Shown in pieces: positions 17,795-25,277 of a stretch of DNA of 41,975 nt. The notes under the pieces are model-generated. The model was given only the letters and a program-made list of their open reading frames with translations, ran no database searches and was not told the DNA's origin. The position numbers and the translations under genes were made by a program. Each line of letters starts with the position of its first letter. The first letter of the stretch is position 1. Source of the DNA: Desulfobotulus pelophilus (lineage in GTDB: Bacteria; Desulfobacterota; Desulfobacteria; Desulfobacterales; ASO4-4); NCBI RefSeq assembly GCF_026155325.1, contig NZ_JAPFPW010000023.1, positions 1-41,975 on the forward strand. The letters run 5' to 3'.

Positions 17795-18610
17795 ATGCCA
17801 CTCAAAGGAAAAGTAGCCCTTATACCCGGATCTGTCCGGGGCATAGGCAAGACCATTGCCCTCGATCTGGCCTCACACGGCGCCTCCCTTGCCCTGACCC
17901 GCTTTGACTGGGATACGGATTTTACTGCCATGGAAACATCCTTCTCTGAAGCCGGAGTCCCATTCCATATTATCGACATTGACCTCAGAAAAACCGATCA
18001 GATTTCTGACCTTATGGCAACAGTCATCTCGCGGTTCGGACGGCTTGACATCCTCATTAATAACATTGAAAGGGGGGGGATGCCCGTTGTCCATGGCAAG
18101 TACACCCGAGAGCAGTGGGATCTGGAACAGGAAACCACCCTGCGAGCCAAACAATGGCTGGGAGAACAGGCCATGCCCCATCTTAAGGCATCAGGCAACG
18201 GCTGCCTCATCAACATCTCCTCCATAGCCGGTATTACCGGAAGAACGGGACCGGCAGCCCTTCTTTTCAACGATGGTTACGCAGCGGCAAATCGTGGCAT
18301 AACGGTTCTTACGGAGACCTGGGCACGAATCGGCGCACCGGAGGTGCGGGTCAACGAACTGATGCTGGGTCTTATGGAAACCCGGCACGGACCCCGGACA
18401 CGCGGATGGAACCTGCTCACCATTGAGCAGCAAAAGGCTCTCACCGGCCACACACTGCTGGGCCGTATCGGCCTGATGGATGATGTGGTCCGGGCAGTGC
18501 GCTTTCTCATCCTTGAAGCACCATTCATGACCGGAAGCACCCTGCGCCTTGACGGCGGCTATGTCCTTGGAGGAGAAACAGTACCACCCATGCCACCAGG
18601 AATTTTGTAA
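17795..18610 (+). CDS. SDR-fold protein lacking the catalytic lysine
   Basis: A 271-residue short-chain dehydrogenase/reductase-fold protein. The cofactor loop reads GSVRGIG (TG-x3-G-x-G with Pro in place of Thr), DxxD-like acidic Asp61 follows beta-4, and NNIERGG replaces NNAG. Ser142/143 (NISSIAG) and Tyr162 are present. The YxxxK motif reads YAAAN, so Lys is Asn166, and the usual catalytic Asn before helix 5 is also absent (TTLRAKQ). The Ser-Tyr spacing is longer than normal. Classical oxidoreductase activity is doubtful. It closes with DGGYVLGG as in FabG-like SDRs. It follows the YkgJ-type gene by 60 bases. Confidence 0.85.
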   Translation: MPLKGKVALIPGSVRGIGKTIALDLASHGASLALTRFDWDTDFTAMETSFSEAGVPFHIIDIDLRKTDQISDLMATVISRFGRLDILINNIERGGMPVVHGKYTREQWDLEQETTLRAKQWLGEQAMPHLKASGNGCLINISSIAGITGRTGPAALLFNDGYAAANRGITVLTETWARIGAPEVRVNELMLGLMETRHGPRTRGWNLLTIEQQKALTGHTLLGRIGLMDDVVRAVRFLILEAPFMTGSTLRLDGGYVLGGETVPPMPPGIL

Positions 18611-18623
18611 GCCCATAACAGCT

Positions 18624-18648
18624 AAAGGCGGTGAAAAACACCGCCTTT
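18624..18648 (+). terminator. Terminator hairpin after the SDR gene
   Basis: AAAGGCGGTG (18624-18633) pairs perfectly with CACCGCCTTT (18639-18648) around AAAAA. It lies 14 bases past the SDR stop and between convergent genes. The symmetric A/T ends allow use in both directions, although the T-run is only three bases. Confidence 0.75.
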
Positions 18649-18732
18649 CAAGCCACCCCAAAACCCCTGGACCTCTTTTCGGGGCCATCGGAAATATCCT
18701 GCCTTCATGCAACCAGAGACACTCCCCCCCTT

Positions 18733-19518
18733 CTATTTTTTCAACTGCAGGCTTTTGACGTCCATGCCCCACACACTGTGCCGTATCCAGTCGAAACCAA
18801 AGCGTAGAAGAGACACATCGTCCTTCTTAAGTTTCCGCTTCAGGTCAGGATGAATTTTGTACCGTTTGAAAAAACTGGACCCGAACACAAAACTCCGGAA
18901 AAGGTCTGCATGATAGGCCGCCATAAAAGCCATCTTACCTTTGCGTCCATAGAAGCCCTCTGACCCCCATGGATTTTCAGCAAATAAACCACGCACAAAA
19001 CCCCATTCCCTTGTCATACGATTGAATTTTTCCGCCTCCTGATCCGCAGCCCATGAGTCAAGGGTCCAGACCCTGGACTCATGGCGCCCCATACAGAAAT
19101 CCGGAGGGCGAAAAAAAGCTACTGTTTCTGCAACCTTTCCATCAGGACCAAAAAGAGTTCCCTGCTCCACAGGAAAGGTGCGGCAGGTATCCGGCCGGTG
19201 GGAGTAGACAGAGCAACCCTGATCCGTCAGAAAAGGGCAGGTTTTCTCTTCATTATCAGCCATCCGCAGAAGGACTTCAGGAAAAAATTCTCCTGTACGC
19301 ATCACCACGTCAGTATGACGGTCCAGAAAATCATCGGAAGATAAATTCAATGCTTTACACAGCATGAGCACATCATAGGGATAAAGATAAAGATTTAAAT
19401 TCCGGCAACAGACATTAAAACATGAAAGGCCGCCATGGCAGGAAAACGAAAAATTTTCTCCTGCCCTGATACGTTTTCCAGGCAGCGTATCAAGAGCTTC
19501 CACTGACAGGTATTTCAT
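18733..19518 (-). CDS. YkgJ-type cysteine-cluster protein, paralogue 2
   Basis: A 261-residue relative of the protein at 16994-17734. The cluster is Cys27, Cys33 and Cys37-Cys38 (SCFNVCC), then CPFLTDQGC and YSHRPDTCRTFP near residues 95-115. The shared pieces LYPYDVL, EKFNRM and LLRFGFDWIR show common descent, while the rest has drifted. The start overlaps the upstream gene by ATGA, so translation is coupled to the third YkgJ-type gene. Function unknown; probable metal-binding. Confidence 0.8.
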   Translation of the reverse strand: MKYLSVEALDTLPGKRIRAGENFSFSCHGGLSCFNVCCRNLNLYLYPYDVLMLCKALNLSSDDFLDRHTDVVMRTGEFFPEVLLRMADNEEKTCPFLTDQGCSVYSHRPDTCRTFPVEQGTLFGPDGKVAETVAFFRPPDFCMGRHESRVWTLDSWAADQEAEKFNRMTREWGFVRGLFAENPWGSEGFYGRKGKMAFMAAYHADLFRSFVFGSSFFKRYKIHPDLKRKLKKDDVSLLRFGFDWIRHSVWGMDVKSLQLKK

Positions 19519-20159
19519 ACCACACCCTCCATGCCCACATCCGGCATGGGCAGGACCAGCATTTGGGCAATAGTCAGCCGTATGCGGCCTTCAAATCCTG
19601 AACTACGGCGCAATTCCTTCTCAAGCAGAGCAAGCTCCCTGTAATGAGGAGTCCTGTCCAGACAAAATTCATCCATTTTTTCATCAAACATCCCGCATCC
19701 CGGCGCCACTACCTCACCATTTCGCCCCATCATCTTCCATGGGACTCCATGGAAACGGCAAATCATAGGCCTGTGAGCATAAACACGACAACGCCCTTCC
19801 TCATTCAAAGGGCAAAGACCCCTGAAAACACTTTCTTTTCCCTTTCCATCATGCTGTTTCATTCCCCTGCAAAGAGACTCAGCCCTCTCCCCGGCACGCT
19901 GTCTTTCCCATTCCGGCAGGGCCGCAACCCCCCTAAACAGATAAAGCAACTCCACTAGTGTATAATGATAAAAACGGGTCTCACAGCAATTATCCGCACA
20001 CCCTCTGCAACAGAAGCCCGTCTTTTCCGCAATTTCCCCATAAGCCTTATCCATACGATCGTAGACATCAGCCAGTTTTGAAAAAAAAGAAGCCAGCACC
20101 TCCGGCGCAAGCCCTGTTTCGAAACCTTCCATCCTCATCCACCCTTTCGCTGCCTTCAC
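19515..20159 (-). CDS. YkgJ-type cysteine-cluster protein, divergent third member
   Basis: A 214-residue protein with a different version of the cluster: Cys50-Cys51, Cys54 and Cys58-Cys59 (FCCRGCADNCC), then CPLNEEGRCRVYAHRPMICRFHG near residues 113-136. The Tyr-x-x-RP-x-x-CR pattern is the family hallmark. The frame begins with GTG four bases after the dgt stop. ATGs at codons 8 and 10 are equally possible, none with a good ribosome site. It forms a dgt-YkgJ3-YkgJ2 transcription unit. Confidence 0.75.
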   Translation of the reverse strand: MKAAKGWMRMEGFETGLAPEVLASFFSKLADVYDRMDKAYGEIAEKTGFCCRGCADNCCETRFYHYTLVELLYLFRGVAALPEWERQRAGERAESLCRGMKQHDGKGKESVFRGLCPLNEEGRCRVYAHRPMICRFHGVPWKMMGRNGEVVAPGCGMFDEKMDEFCLDRTPHYRELALLEKELRRSSGFEGRIRLTIAQMLVLPMPDVGMEGVV

Positions 20160-20162
20160 CCA

Positions 20163-21218
20163 TCAGAACTGAGGAAACGGCATAAAAATTCTGTGGTACA
20201 GATTCAGAGCATACCGATCCGTCATACTGGCAATGGTATCACAAACCACTTCCTCCCGCGTATCCGTCTCCGGGTTAAAGGGCAATAACTCCATCCGCGT
20301 AAGCTCCGCCTGAAGCTGTCCATCATCTTCCATCAGATAGGTAAACAGCTCTGTAAGAATTTTTTTGGCTTTCACAAATTCATTATGCACCTTTGGTGAC
20401 CGGTAAACATTATCAAAAAGAAACTGGCGCAGCTCTGCCATTGTTTCATATACACTGTCACTCATCCGAAGACAGAACCCTTTTTCCTCATGGGTGCTGT
20501 TAAAAATCAGATCCCTGATCATCGTTGTACTCCGAGCCGAATGGGTTTCTCCCAAAACACGTACGCAGGATTCAGGAATCTCATCCCGGCTTATCACTCC
20601 GCTTCGAACCGCATCATCAAGATCATGATTCAGGTACGCAATAATGTCGGCAATACGCACCACCCTTCCCTCTATGGTATGGGCCGTCTCTCCAGGCTCC
20701 GTTGGAATAATGTTTCCAAACCCCTTTGAGTGTTTGAGAATTCCATCCCTTACCTCATAGGTTAAATTCAGACCAGCCCCTTTTTTTTCCAGCAGATCCA
20801 CCACGCGAAGACTCTGGGCGGCATGGGAAAAATGCCGGGAATAAATTTCTTTCAGCACGGTTTCCCCTGAATGCCCAAAGGGGGTATGGCCAAGGTCATG
20901 GGCAAGGGCCACAGCCTCCGTCAGATCCTCATTGAGGCGCAGGGCTCTGGCAATGGTCCTCGCTACTTCCGCCACCTCCAGGGTGTGAGTGAGCCGAGTT
21001 CTGTAATGATCTCCCATAGGAGACAGAAAAACCTGAGTTTTATGCTTGAGACGTCTGAAGCTGTTTGAAAAAACAATGCGGTCTCTGTCCTGCTGAAAAA
21101 GAGTCCGGATAGGACAGGACTCCTCCGGGCGCCGCCTTCCCCGGGACGCCGTTACACAGCACCCATAAGAAGCAATAAACCCAGTCTCCCGTTCCTCAAA
21201 CTGCTCTCGTATGGACAT
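20163..21218 (-). CDS. dgt: dGTPase-like HD-domain triphosphohydrolase
   Basis: A 351-residue deoxyguanosinetriphosphate triphosphohydrolase-like protein, which in the family splits dNTPs into the nucleoside and triphosphate. The HD metal site is visible: His78 (TRLTHTLEVAEVAR), His107-Asp108 (AHDLGHTPFGHSGE) and Asp193 in the IADIIAYLNHDLDD segment. The DRDRIVFSNSFRRLKHKTQVF segment before it is the conserved substrate-side region. It is followed closely by two YkgJ-type genes. The exact substrate cannot be told from sequence. Confidence 0.9.
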   Translation of the reverse strand: MSIREQFEERETGFIASYGCCVTASRGRRRPEESCPIRTLFQQDRDRIVFSNSFRRLKHKTQVFLSPMGDHYRTRLTHTLEVAEVARTIARALRLNEDLTEAVALAHDLGHTPFGHSGETVLKEIYSRHFSHAAQSLRVVDLLEKKGAGLNLTYEVRDGILKHSKGFGNIIPTEPGETAHTIEGRVVRIADIIAYLNHDLDDAVRSGVISRDEIPESCVRVLGETHSARSTTMIRDLIFNSTHEEKGFCLRMSDSVYETMAELRQFLFDNVYRSPKVHNEFVKAKKILTELFTYLMEDDGQLQAELTRMELLPFNPETDTREEVVCDTIASMTDRYALNLYHRIFMPFPQF

Positions 21219-21469
21219 GAGTTGCCTGCCTGCTGAAATTCCGTTATATTCTCTAAGAAAAAACCCCGACCGGACTTCATCCTATGCACAAGACACCACC
21301 CCTTGTAAAGTACAAGACAGCGCAAAAAACTCCCCTTGGCACCGATCCTCCTTGTCACACGGCCCTGACCATAGGGGATTCAAACGCACCCTCAAGGATT
21401 ATTTCCCGCCTACATGGAGCTCCTCCCCATAAATCCGGGCAGAACCACTTTTGAGAAAGGACAGAATCC

Positions 21470-22024
21470 ATGGGCAAGCATCACCTCGTTCTCGGTAGCA
21501 TGCAGGATGTTATAAGCGGCAGCATCATTGAGGACAATCATGACAACCGCTACAGGCAAAAAATTGCACGCATTCTTCTGAAAAAAGGATATGAAAGAAA
21601 TCAGATTCAGGCTCGCATACCCGTGGTTCTGAAATGCGATAATAAAAAAGCACTGATCCACCTTGACTTTCTGATTCAAAACCAATCAAAACATACATGC
21701 TTTCTTATCCGATACGGTCCGGGGTCCATTGTCACACGAAGAACACCATCACGGGCAGCAGCCATGCTCACCGGCTCGCCACTACTGATTGTTACCAATG
21801 GAGAAGATGCGGAACTAATTGAAACCCGCAGCGGTCAGATTCTTGCCCAGGGACTTGAAGCCATTCCCTTCCCCGAAGAACTCCCGGAACCCGGAACCAC
21901 CATTCCAGTCCTTTCCGCCGAGACAAGAGAACGATGCCACCGCATCCTTTATGCTTTTGAAATCAATGATGCCTGTCCCTGCGATGAAAACATCTGCTAT
22001 CTTGATAACGGAGATTACCCATGA
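21470..22024 (+). CDS. Second HsdR-N-like protein with degenerate active site
   Basis: A 184-residue protein of the same small HsdR-N-like family as the one at 75-602. DVISGSII near the N-terminus matches the DFVTGRTV element, and RYRQKIARILLKKGY is the family helix. The core has HLDFLIQNQ with Asp66, but the E-x-K strand reads FLIRYGPG, so Glu is Arg81 and Lys is Gly83. Catalysis is therefore unlikely. The C-terminal half has three or four Cys in CPCDENICYLD. The stop overlaps the deaminase start (ATGA). A weak AAGGA site precedes the ATG. Confidence 0.7.
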   Translation: MGKHHLVLGSMQDVISGSIIEDNHDNRYRQKIARILLKKGYERNQIQARIPVVLKCDNKKALIHLDFLIQNQSKHTCFLIRYGPGSIVTRRTPSRAAAMLTGSPLLIVTNGEDAELIETRSGQILAQGLEAIPFPEELPEPGTTIPVLSAETRERCHRILYAFEINDACPCDENICYLDNGDYP

Positions 22025-22530
22025 ACAAAGACCACGTAGCCATGACACAGGCCCTTAAACTGGCAAGAGAAGCGCTGGATGCAGGGGAATTCCCCGTTGG
22101 CTGCGTCATCACCCTTGATGCAGACATCCTTGCGGCATCAAGGAGGGAAACATCCATCGGGACCCTGCCCAGCGAAATCACCCACGCAGAAATACTTGCC
22201 CTCCGCCAGCTGGAACAGATTCTCCCTATGAATGAAAGAAAAAACGCCACCCTGTATACAACCCTGGAACCCTGCCTCATGTGCTACGCCGCCATACTGC
22301 TGTCTGGGCTCGGCAGAATTGTCTGGGCCTATGAAGATGCCATGGGTGGCGGCACAAACTGTAACCTTCATGAGGACCTCCCCCCCTTCTATGCAAGCCG
22401 ACAGCCGGAAATCCGATCTCACTTTCTTAGAGAGGCGAGCCTTTCTCTCTTTAAGTTGTTTTTCAGCAATCCCAAAAACAGCTACTGGAAGGACAGCCCC
22501 CTGGCACGATACACCCTTGCAGCACCCTAA
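22021..22530 (+). CDS. Nucleoside/tRNA adenosine deaminase-like protein
   Basis: A 169-residue zinc-dependent deaminase of the CMP/dCMP-deaminase superfamily. The zinc ligands and proton shuttle are intact: HAE at 55-57 and PCLMC at 84-88. ALDAGEFPVGCV near the N-terminus is TadA-like. After PCLMC it reads GRIVWAYEDAMGGGTNCN, not the usual GAAGS loop of TadA, so it may be a TadA-like paralogue acting on another base. It is translated from an ATGA overlap with the HsdR-N-like gene. Confidence 0.8.
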   Translation: MNKDHVAMTQALKLAREALDAGEFPVGCVITLDADILAASRRETSIGTLPSEITHAEILALRQLEQILPMNERKNATLYTTLEPCLMCYAAILLSGLGRIVWAYEDAMGGGTNCNLHEDLPPFYASRQPEIRSHFLREASLSLFKLFFSNPKNSYWKDSPLARYTLAAP

Positions 22531-22571
22531 CCCCTGAATCATTATTCCATTATTATTTCTATATTTATTTC

Positions 22572-22600
22572 TTGCACAGTCACAAGACATGGGGTATATA
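22572..22600 (+). promoter_or_regulatory. Sigma-70-type promoter of infC-rpmI-rplT
   Basis: TTGCAC (22572-22577) and TATATA (22595-22600) are 17 bases apart, close to consensus. Transcription would begin near 22607, leaving an infC leader of about 80 bases that contains a small stem (ATCACT 22624-22629 with AGTGAT 22642-22647). Confidence 0.75.
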
Positions 22601-22685
22601 TTCAGGCTGACCAACTTGAACCGATCACTATCTTTATCAAAAGTGATTTAAACGGATAACGCGCAGCACGAGGAGGTCCGGTATA

Positions 22686-23231
22686 ATTAGCAACGGACGC
22701 CAGCAGGGACAAGAAGCCCTGCAACAGAGCAGGACAAGGATCAACCGGAATATCAGGGCAAAGGAAGTCAGGGTCATTGACCCCGATGGAGAACAGCTGG
22801 GTATTATGCCTGTACCCAAGGCCCTTGATATTGCCGCAGGGCTGGCACTGGATCTGGTGGAGGTTTCTCCTCAGGCCAAACCGCCGGTCTGTAAAATTAT
22901 GGACTACGGAAGATTCAAGTACGAGCTTACCAAAAAACAGCAGGAAGCCCGAAAAAAACAAACCGTTGTCCAACTCAAGGAAGTTAAGGTAAGACCCAAA
23001 ACCGGGGACCACGATCTCGAAACCAAACTTAAAAACATCCGGAAGTTCATAGAGAAGCGTAACAAGGTTAAAGTAACCGTGATGTTCAGAGGTCGGGAAA
23101 TTACCATGAGTGATCGTGGTCGCAGTGTGCTGGAAAGCATTATTGCTGAGGTTGAGGACGTTGCCGTCGTAGAGTCTACCCCGAAATTCGAGGGCCGGAC
23201 CATGATGATGATTCTTGTCCCTAAAACCTGA
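22686..23231 (+). CDS. infC: Translation initiation factor IF-3 (AUU start)
   Basis: IF3 checks start codons and keeps ribosomal subunits apart. The frame encodes about 181 residues: SRTRINRNIRAKEVRVI, the linker KALDIAAGLALDLVEVSP, the KKQQEARKKQ region and the C-domain (MFRGREITMSDRG; FEGRTMMMILVPK). The first in-frame ATG is too far inside (22806). AGGAGGT at 22671-22677 stands eight bases before an in-frame ATT at 22686, followed by the correct N-terminus. AUU starts are the classical infC autoregulation signal, because IF3 rejects them. The start is therefore inferred from the ribosome site and the family N-terminus. Confidence 0.94.
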   Translation: MSNGRQQGQEALQQSRTRINRNIRAKEVRVIDPDGEQLGIMPVPKALDIAAGLALDLVEVSPQAKPPVCKIMDYGRFKYELTKKQQEARKKQTVVQLKEVKVRPKTGDHDLETKLKNIRKFIEKRNKVKVTVMFRGREITMSDRGRSVLESIIAEVEDVAVVESTPKFEGRTMMMILVPKT

Positions 23232-23270
23232 AGTAATCGGTCCGGGCAAACAGTAAAGAAGTGTTCATTC

Positions 23271-23303
23271 TTCTGGCGTGTGTATTTCCGCGCCAGAATT
23301 TTT
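23271..23303 (+). terminator. Intrinsic terminator between infC and rpmI
   Basis: TTCTGGCG (23271-23278) pairs perfectly with CGCCAGAA (23291-23298), followed by TTTTTG. It lies about 40 bases after the infC stop and about 95 before rpmI, so it can attenuate the ribosomal-protein genes. Confidence 0.75.
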
Positions 23304-23397
23304 GTTCTTCATGGCCGGCGGAGCCCGTCTGCAGCACGGCCCAGCGGCAACCCAAAGTCTCTGAAACCGATAGAGAATGGCACAAAAGGAGGCCTTT

Positions 23398-23595
23398 ATG
23401 CCAAAAATGAAAACCAACCGGGCCGCAGCCAAGCGTTTTACCCGCACAGGCTCCGGCAAGTTCAAGATCCGGAAGGCAAATTCAAGCCACATCCTGACCA
23501 AAAAAACGACCAAAAGAAAACGGAACCTGCGTCAGGGTCAAGTCGCCGATAAAACCAACGAAGCCCAGCTTAAACGCCTGATGCCCTACGCATAA
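23398..23595 (+). CDS. rpmI: 50S ribosomal protein L35
   Basis: L35 is a small 50S protein. The 65 residues read [14 protein letters not shown] and then a Lys/Arg-rich fold ending RLMPYA. The ATG at 23398 has AGGAGG five bases upstream; a longer frame start at 23377 is rejected. The conserved gene order infC-rpmI-rplT supports it. Confidence 0.97.
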   Translation: MPKMKTNRAAAKRFTRTGSGKFKIRKANSSHILTKKTTKRKRNLRQGQVADKTNEAQLKRLMPYA

Positions 23596-23661
23596 GGGAT
23601 CAGGCTCCGGCATCCTGTAAACGCTGCTGGAACGCAGCCCCTCTCCGAACCTCGTCATCAT

Positions 23662-23705
23662 AGGACTGAAAAGTCCTGTCCTCCGGGGTGCCCTCGAATC
23701 CGGAG
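23662..23705 (+). promoter_or_regulatory. Two hairpins in the rpmI-rplT gap (possible regulatory RNA)
   Basis: The first stem is AGGACT (23662-23667) with AGTCCT (23672-23677) around a GAAA tetraloop. The second is CTCCGG (23681-23686) with CCGGAG (23700-23705). The 158-base gap is unusual for this pair. L20 is known to autoregulate in other bacteria through structured mRNA, so an RNA element here is plausible but unproven. Confidence 0.45.
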
Positions 23706-23753
23706 ATAAAACAGGAACTGCCAATATCCAAACTTAATGAGGAGACATGTCAA

Positions 23754-24110
23754 ATGCGTATCAAAAGAGGCTTTAAAGCCAGACAAAGACGAAAAAAGGT
23801 ATTAAAGCTAGCCAAAGGCTTTCGTGGAGGCCGCAGCAAACTCTTTCGTACAGCGGCCGACTCTGTAGACAAGGCACTGATGTATGCCTATAGAGACCGC
23901 CGCCAGAAAAAAAGAGACTTCCGGCGCCTCTGGATTGCCCGCATCAATGCCGCCGCACGGATGAACGGCCTGTCCTACAGCCGGTTTGTCCATGGCCTGA
24001 AAAAAGCCAACATCGATCTGGACCGCAAGGTTCTGGCTGAGCTTGCCATTTCCGATCCCGAAGGTTTTGCCTTGATTGCTAAAACCGCATCCGACAAGCT
24101 GCAGGCATAA
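23754..24110 (+). CDS. rplT: 50S ribosomal protein L20
   Basis: L20 nucleates 50S assembly and often represses its own operon. The 118 residues start [20 protein letters not shown] and contain [13 protein letters not shown] and the globular C-domain ([26 protein letters not shown]). The ATG at 23754 with GAGGAG nine bases upstream is chosen over an upstream in-frame start lacking family match. Confidence 0.98.
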   Translation: MRIKRGFKARQRRKKVLKLAKGFRGGRSKLFRTAADSVDKALMYAYRDRRQKKRDFRRLWIARINAAARMNGLSYSRFVHGLKKANIDLDRKVLAELAISDPEGFALIAKTASDKLQA

Positions 24111-24171
24111 CAGGAAAAGAGCCGCAACAGGTTCTTTTCTGAGCGCTGACAACCATGGCAGGCCAAACAAT

Positions 24172-24223
24172 AAAGCCGGAACCTCAACCCCTCTTTCGGG
24201 GCAAGGGAGTTCCGGCTTTTTTT
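24172..24223 (+). terminator. Strong intrinsic terminator between rplT and pheS
   Basis: AAAGCCGGAAC (24172-24182) pairs perfectly with GTTCCGGCTTT (24209-24219), enclosing a second stem CCCC/GGGG. It ends in seven T. Only 44 bases separate the T-run from pheS and no promoter is evident there. Confidence 0.9.
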
Positions 24224-24267
24224 AACTGCCATCCCAACGATGACCGTACCAAAACAGGGCATATGAC

Positions 24268-25275
24268 GTGGAAACCAGTATCGAACAACTGAAAGAAGAG
24301 GCCATGGCCGCCCTTGAAACGGCCATGGATGCCGGAGAAGTCCAGGCCCTCAGCGTCCGCTATCTGGGCAAAAAAGGCCTTTTAACCCAACACCTGCGGA
24401 CCATGGGGACCCTCCCTCCCGAAGAACGCCCCGCCTTTGGCCAACGGGTCAACGCCGCCAAGGAAACCCTTGAAAATGCCTTCTCGTCTAAAAAAGCCGA
24501 GCTAGAGGCTGCGGCGGCTGACAGGGCAACGGACATCGACATCTCTCTGCCTGGTCGCCGTCCTGCTACGGGAACCCTGCACCCGCTCACCCGCATCCGA
24601 AGAGAAATATCCGATATCTTCAGCCGTCTCGGCTTTGAAATATCCGAGGGGCCCGAGGTGGAGCTGGACTGGTACAACTTTGAAGCGCTCAATATTCCGC
24701 CCCATCACCCGGCCAGAGACATGCAGGATACCTTTTATGTATCGGACAACGTTGTCCTGCGCACCCACACATCTCCCATACAGATCCGGTTCATGGAAAA
24801 TCACCAGCCACCCATCCGTATCATAGCTCCTGGCCGGGTTTATCGCTGCGACTCCGACATCACCCACACGCCCATGTTTCATCAGATAGAAGGCCTCCTT
24901 GTGGATGACAAGGTCAGCTTCGGAGATCTGAAGGGCATTCTTACAGCGTTTATCCATGCCCTTTTTGACAAAGAAACCAGCCTCCGTTTTCGTCCCAGTT
25001 TTTTCCCCTTTACAGAACCCAGCGCAGAAGTCGATATCCGCTGCGTTATGTGCCGGGGAAAAGGGTGCCGCATATGCTCCCAGACAGGGTGGCTCGAAGT
25101 CCTTGGCTGTGGCATGGTACACCCCGTTCTTTTTGAAAACACCGGCATCAACCCTGACCATTATCGGGGTTTTGCCTTTGGCATGGGTGTGGAGCGTCTG
25201 ACAATGCTGAAGTATGGCATCGACGATCTGCGGAAATTTTTTGAAAACGACATCCGATTCCTGGAGCAGTTTTAG
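24268..25275 (+). CDS. pheS: Phenylalanyl-tRNA synthetase alpha subunit
   Basis: PheS is the catalytic class II subunit that charges tRNA-Phe in an alpha2-beta2 enzyme. The 335 residues include an N-terminal coiled coil (to ~85), [14 protein letters not shown], motif 2 with [10 protein letters not shown] and [16 protein letters not shown], the Cys-rich [12 protein letters not shown] and motif 3 ([11 protein letters not shown]). The start is GTG at 24268 with a weak AGGG upstream. pheT follows after two bases. Confidence 0.98.
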   Translation: METSIEQLKEEAMAALETAMDAGEVQALSVRYLGKKGLLTQHLRTMGTLPPEERPAFGQRVNAAKETLENAFSSKKAELEAAAADRATDIDISLPGRRPATGTLHPLTRIRREISDIFSRLGFEISEGPEVELDWYNFEALNIPPHHPARDMQDTFYVSDNVVLRTHTSPIQIRFMENHQPPIRIIAPGRVYRCDSDITHTPMFHQIEGLLVDDKVSFGDLKGILTAFIHALFDKETSLRFRPSFFPFTEPSAEVDIRCVMCRGKGCRICSQTGWLEVLGCGMVHPVLFENTGINPDHYRGFAFGMGVERLTMLKYGIDDLRKFFENDIRFLEQF

Positions 25276-25277
25276 CC

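Noticed and set aside
24111-24171. A Phe-codon leader peptide before the pheS terminator
   Set aside because: A frame with two Phe codons exists but follows the rplT stop in the same frame and has no start codon, so no leader peptide is supported.
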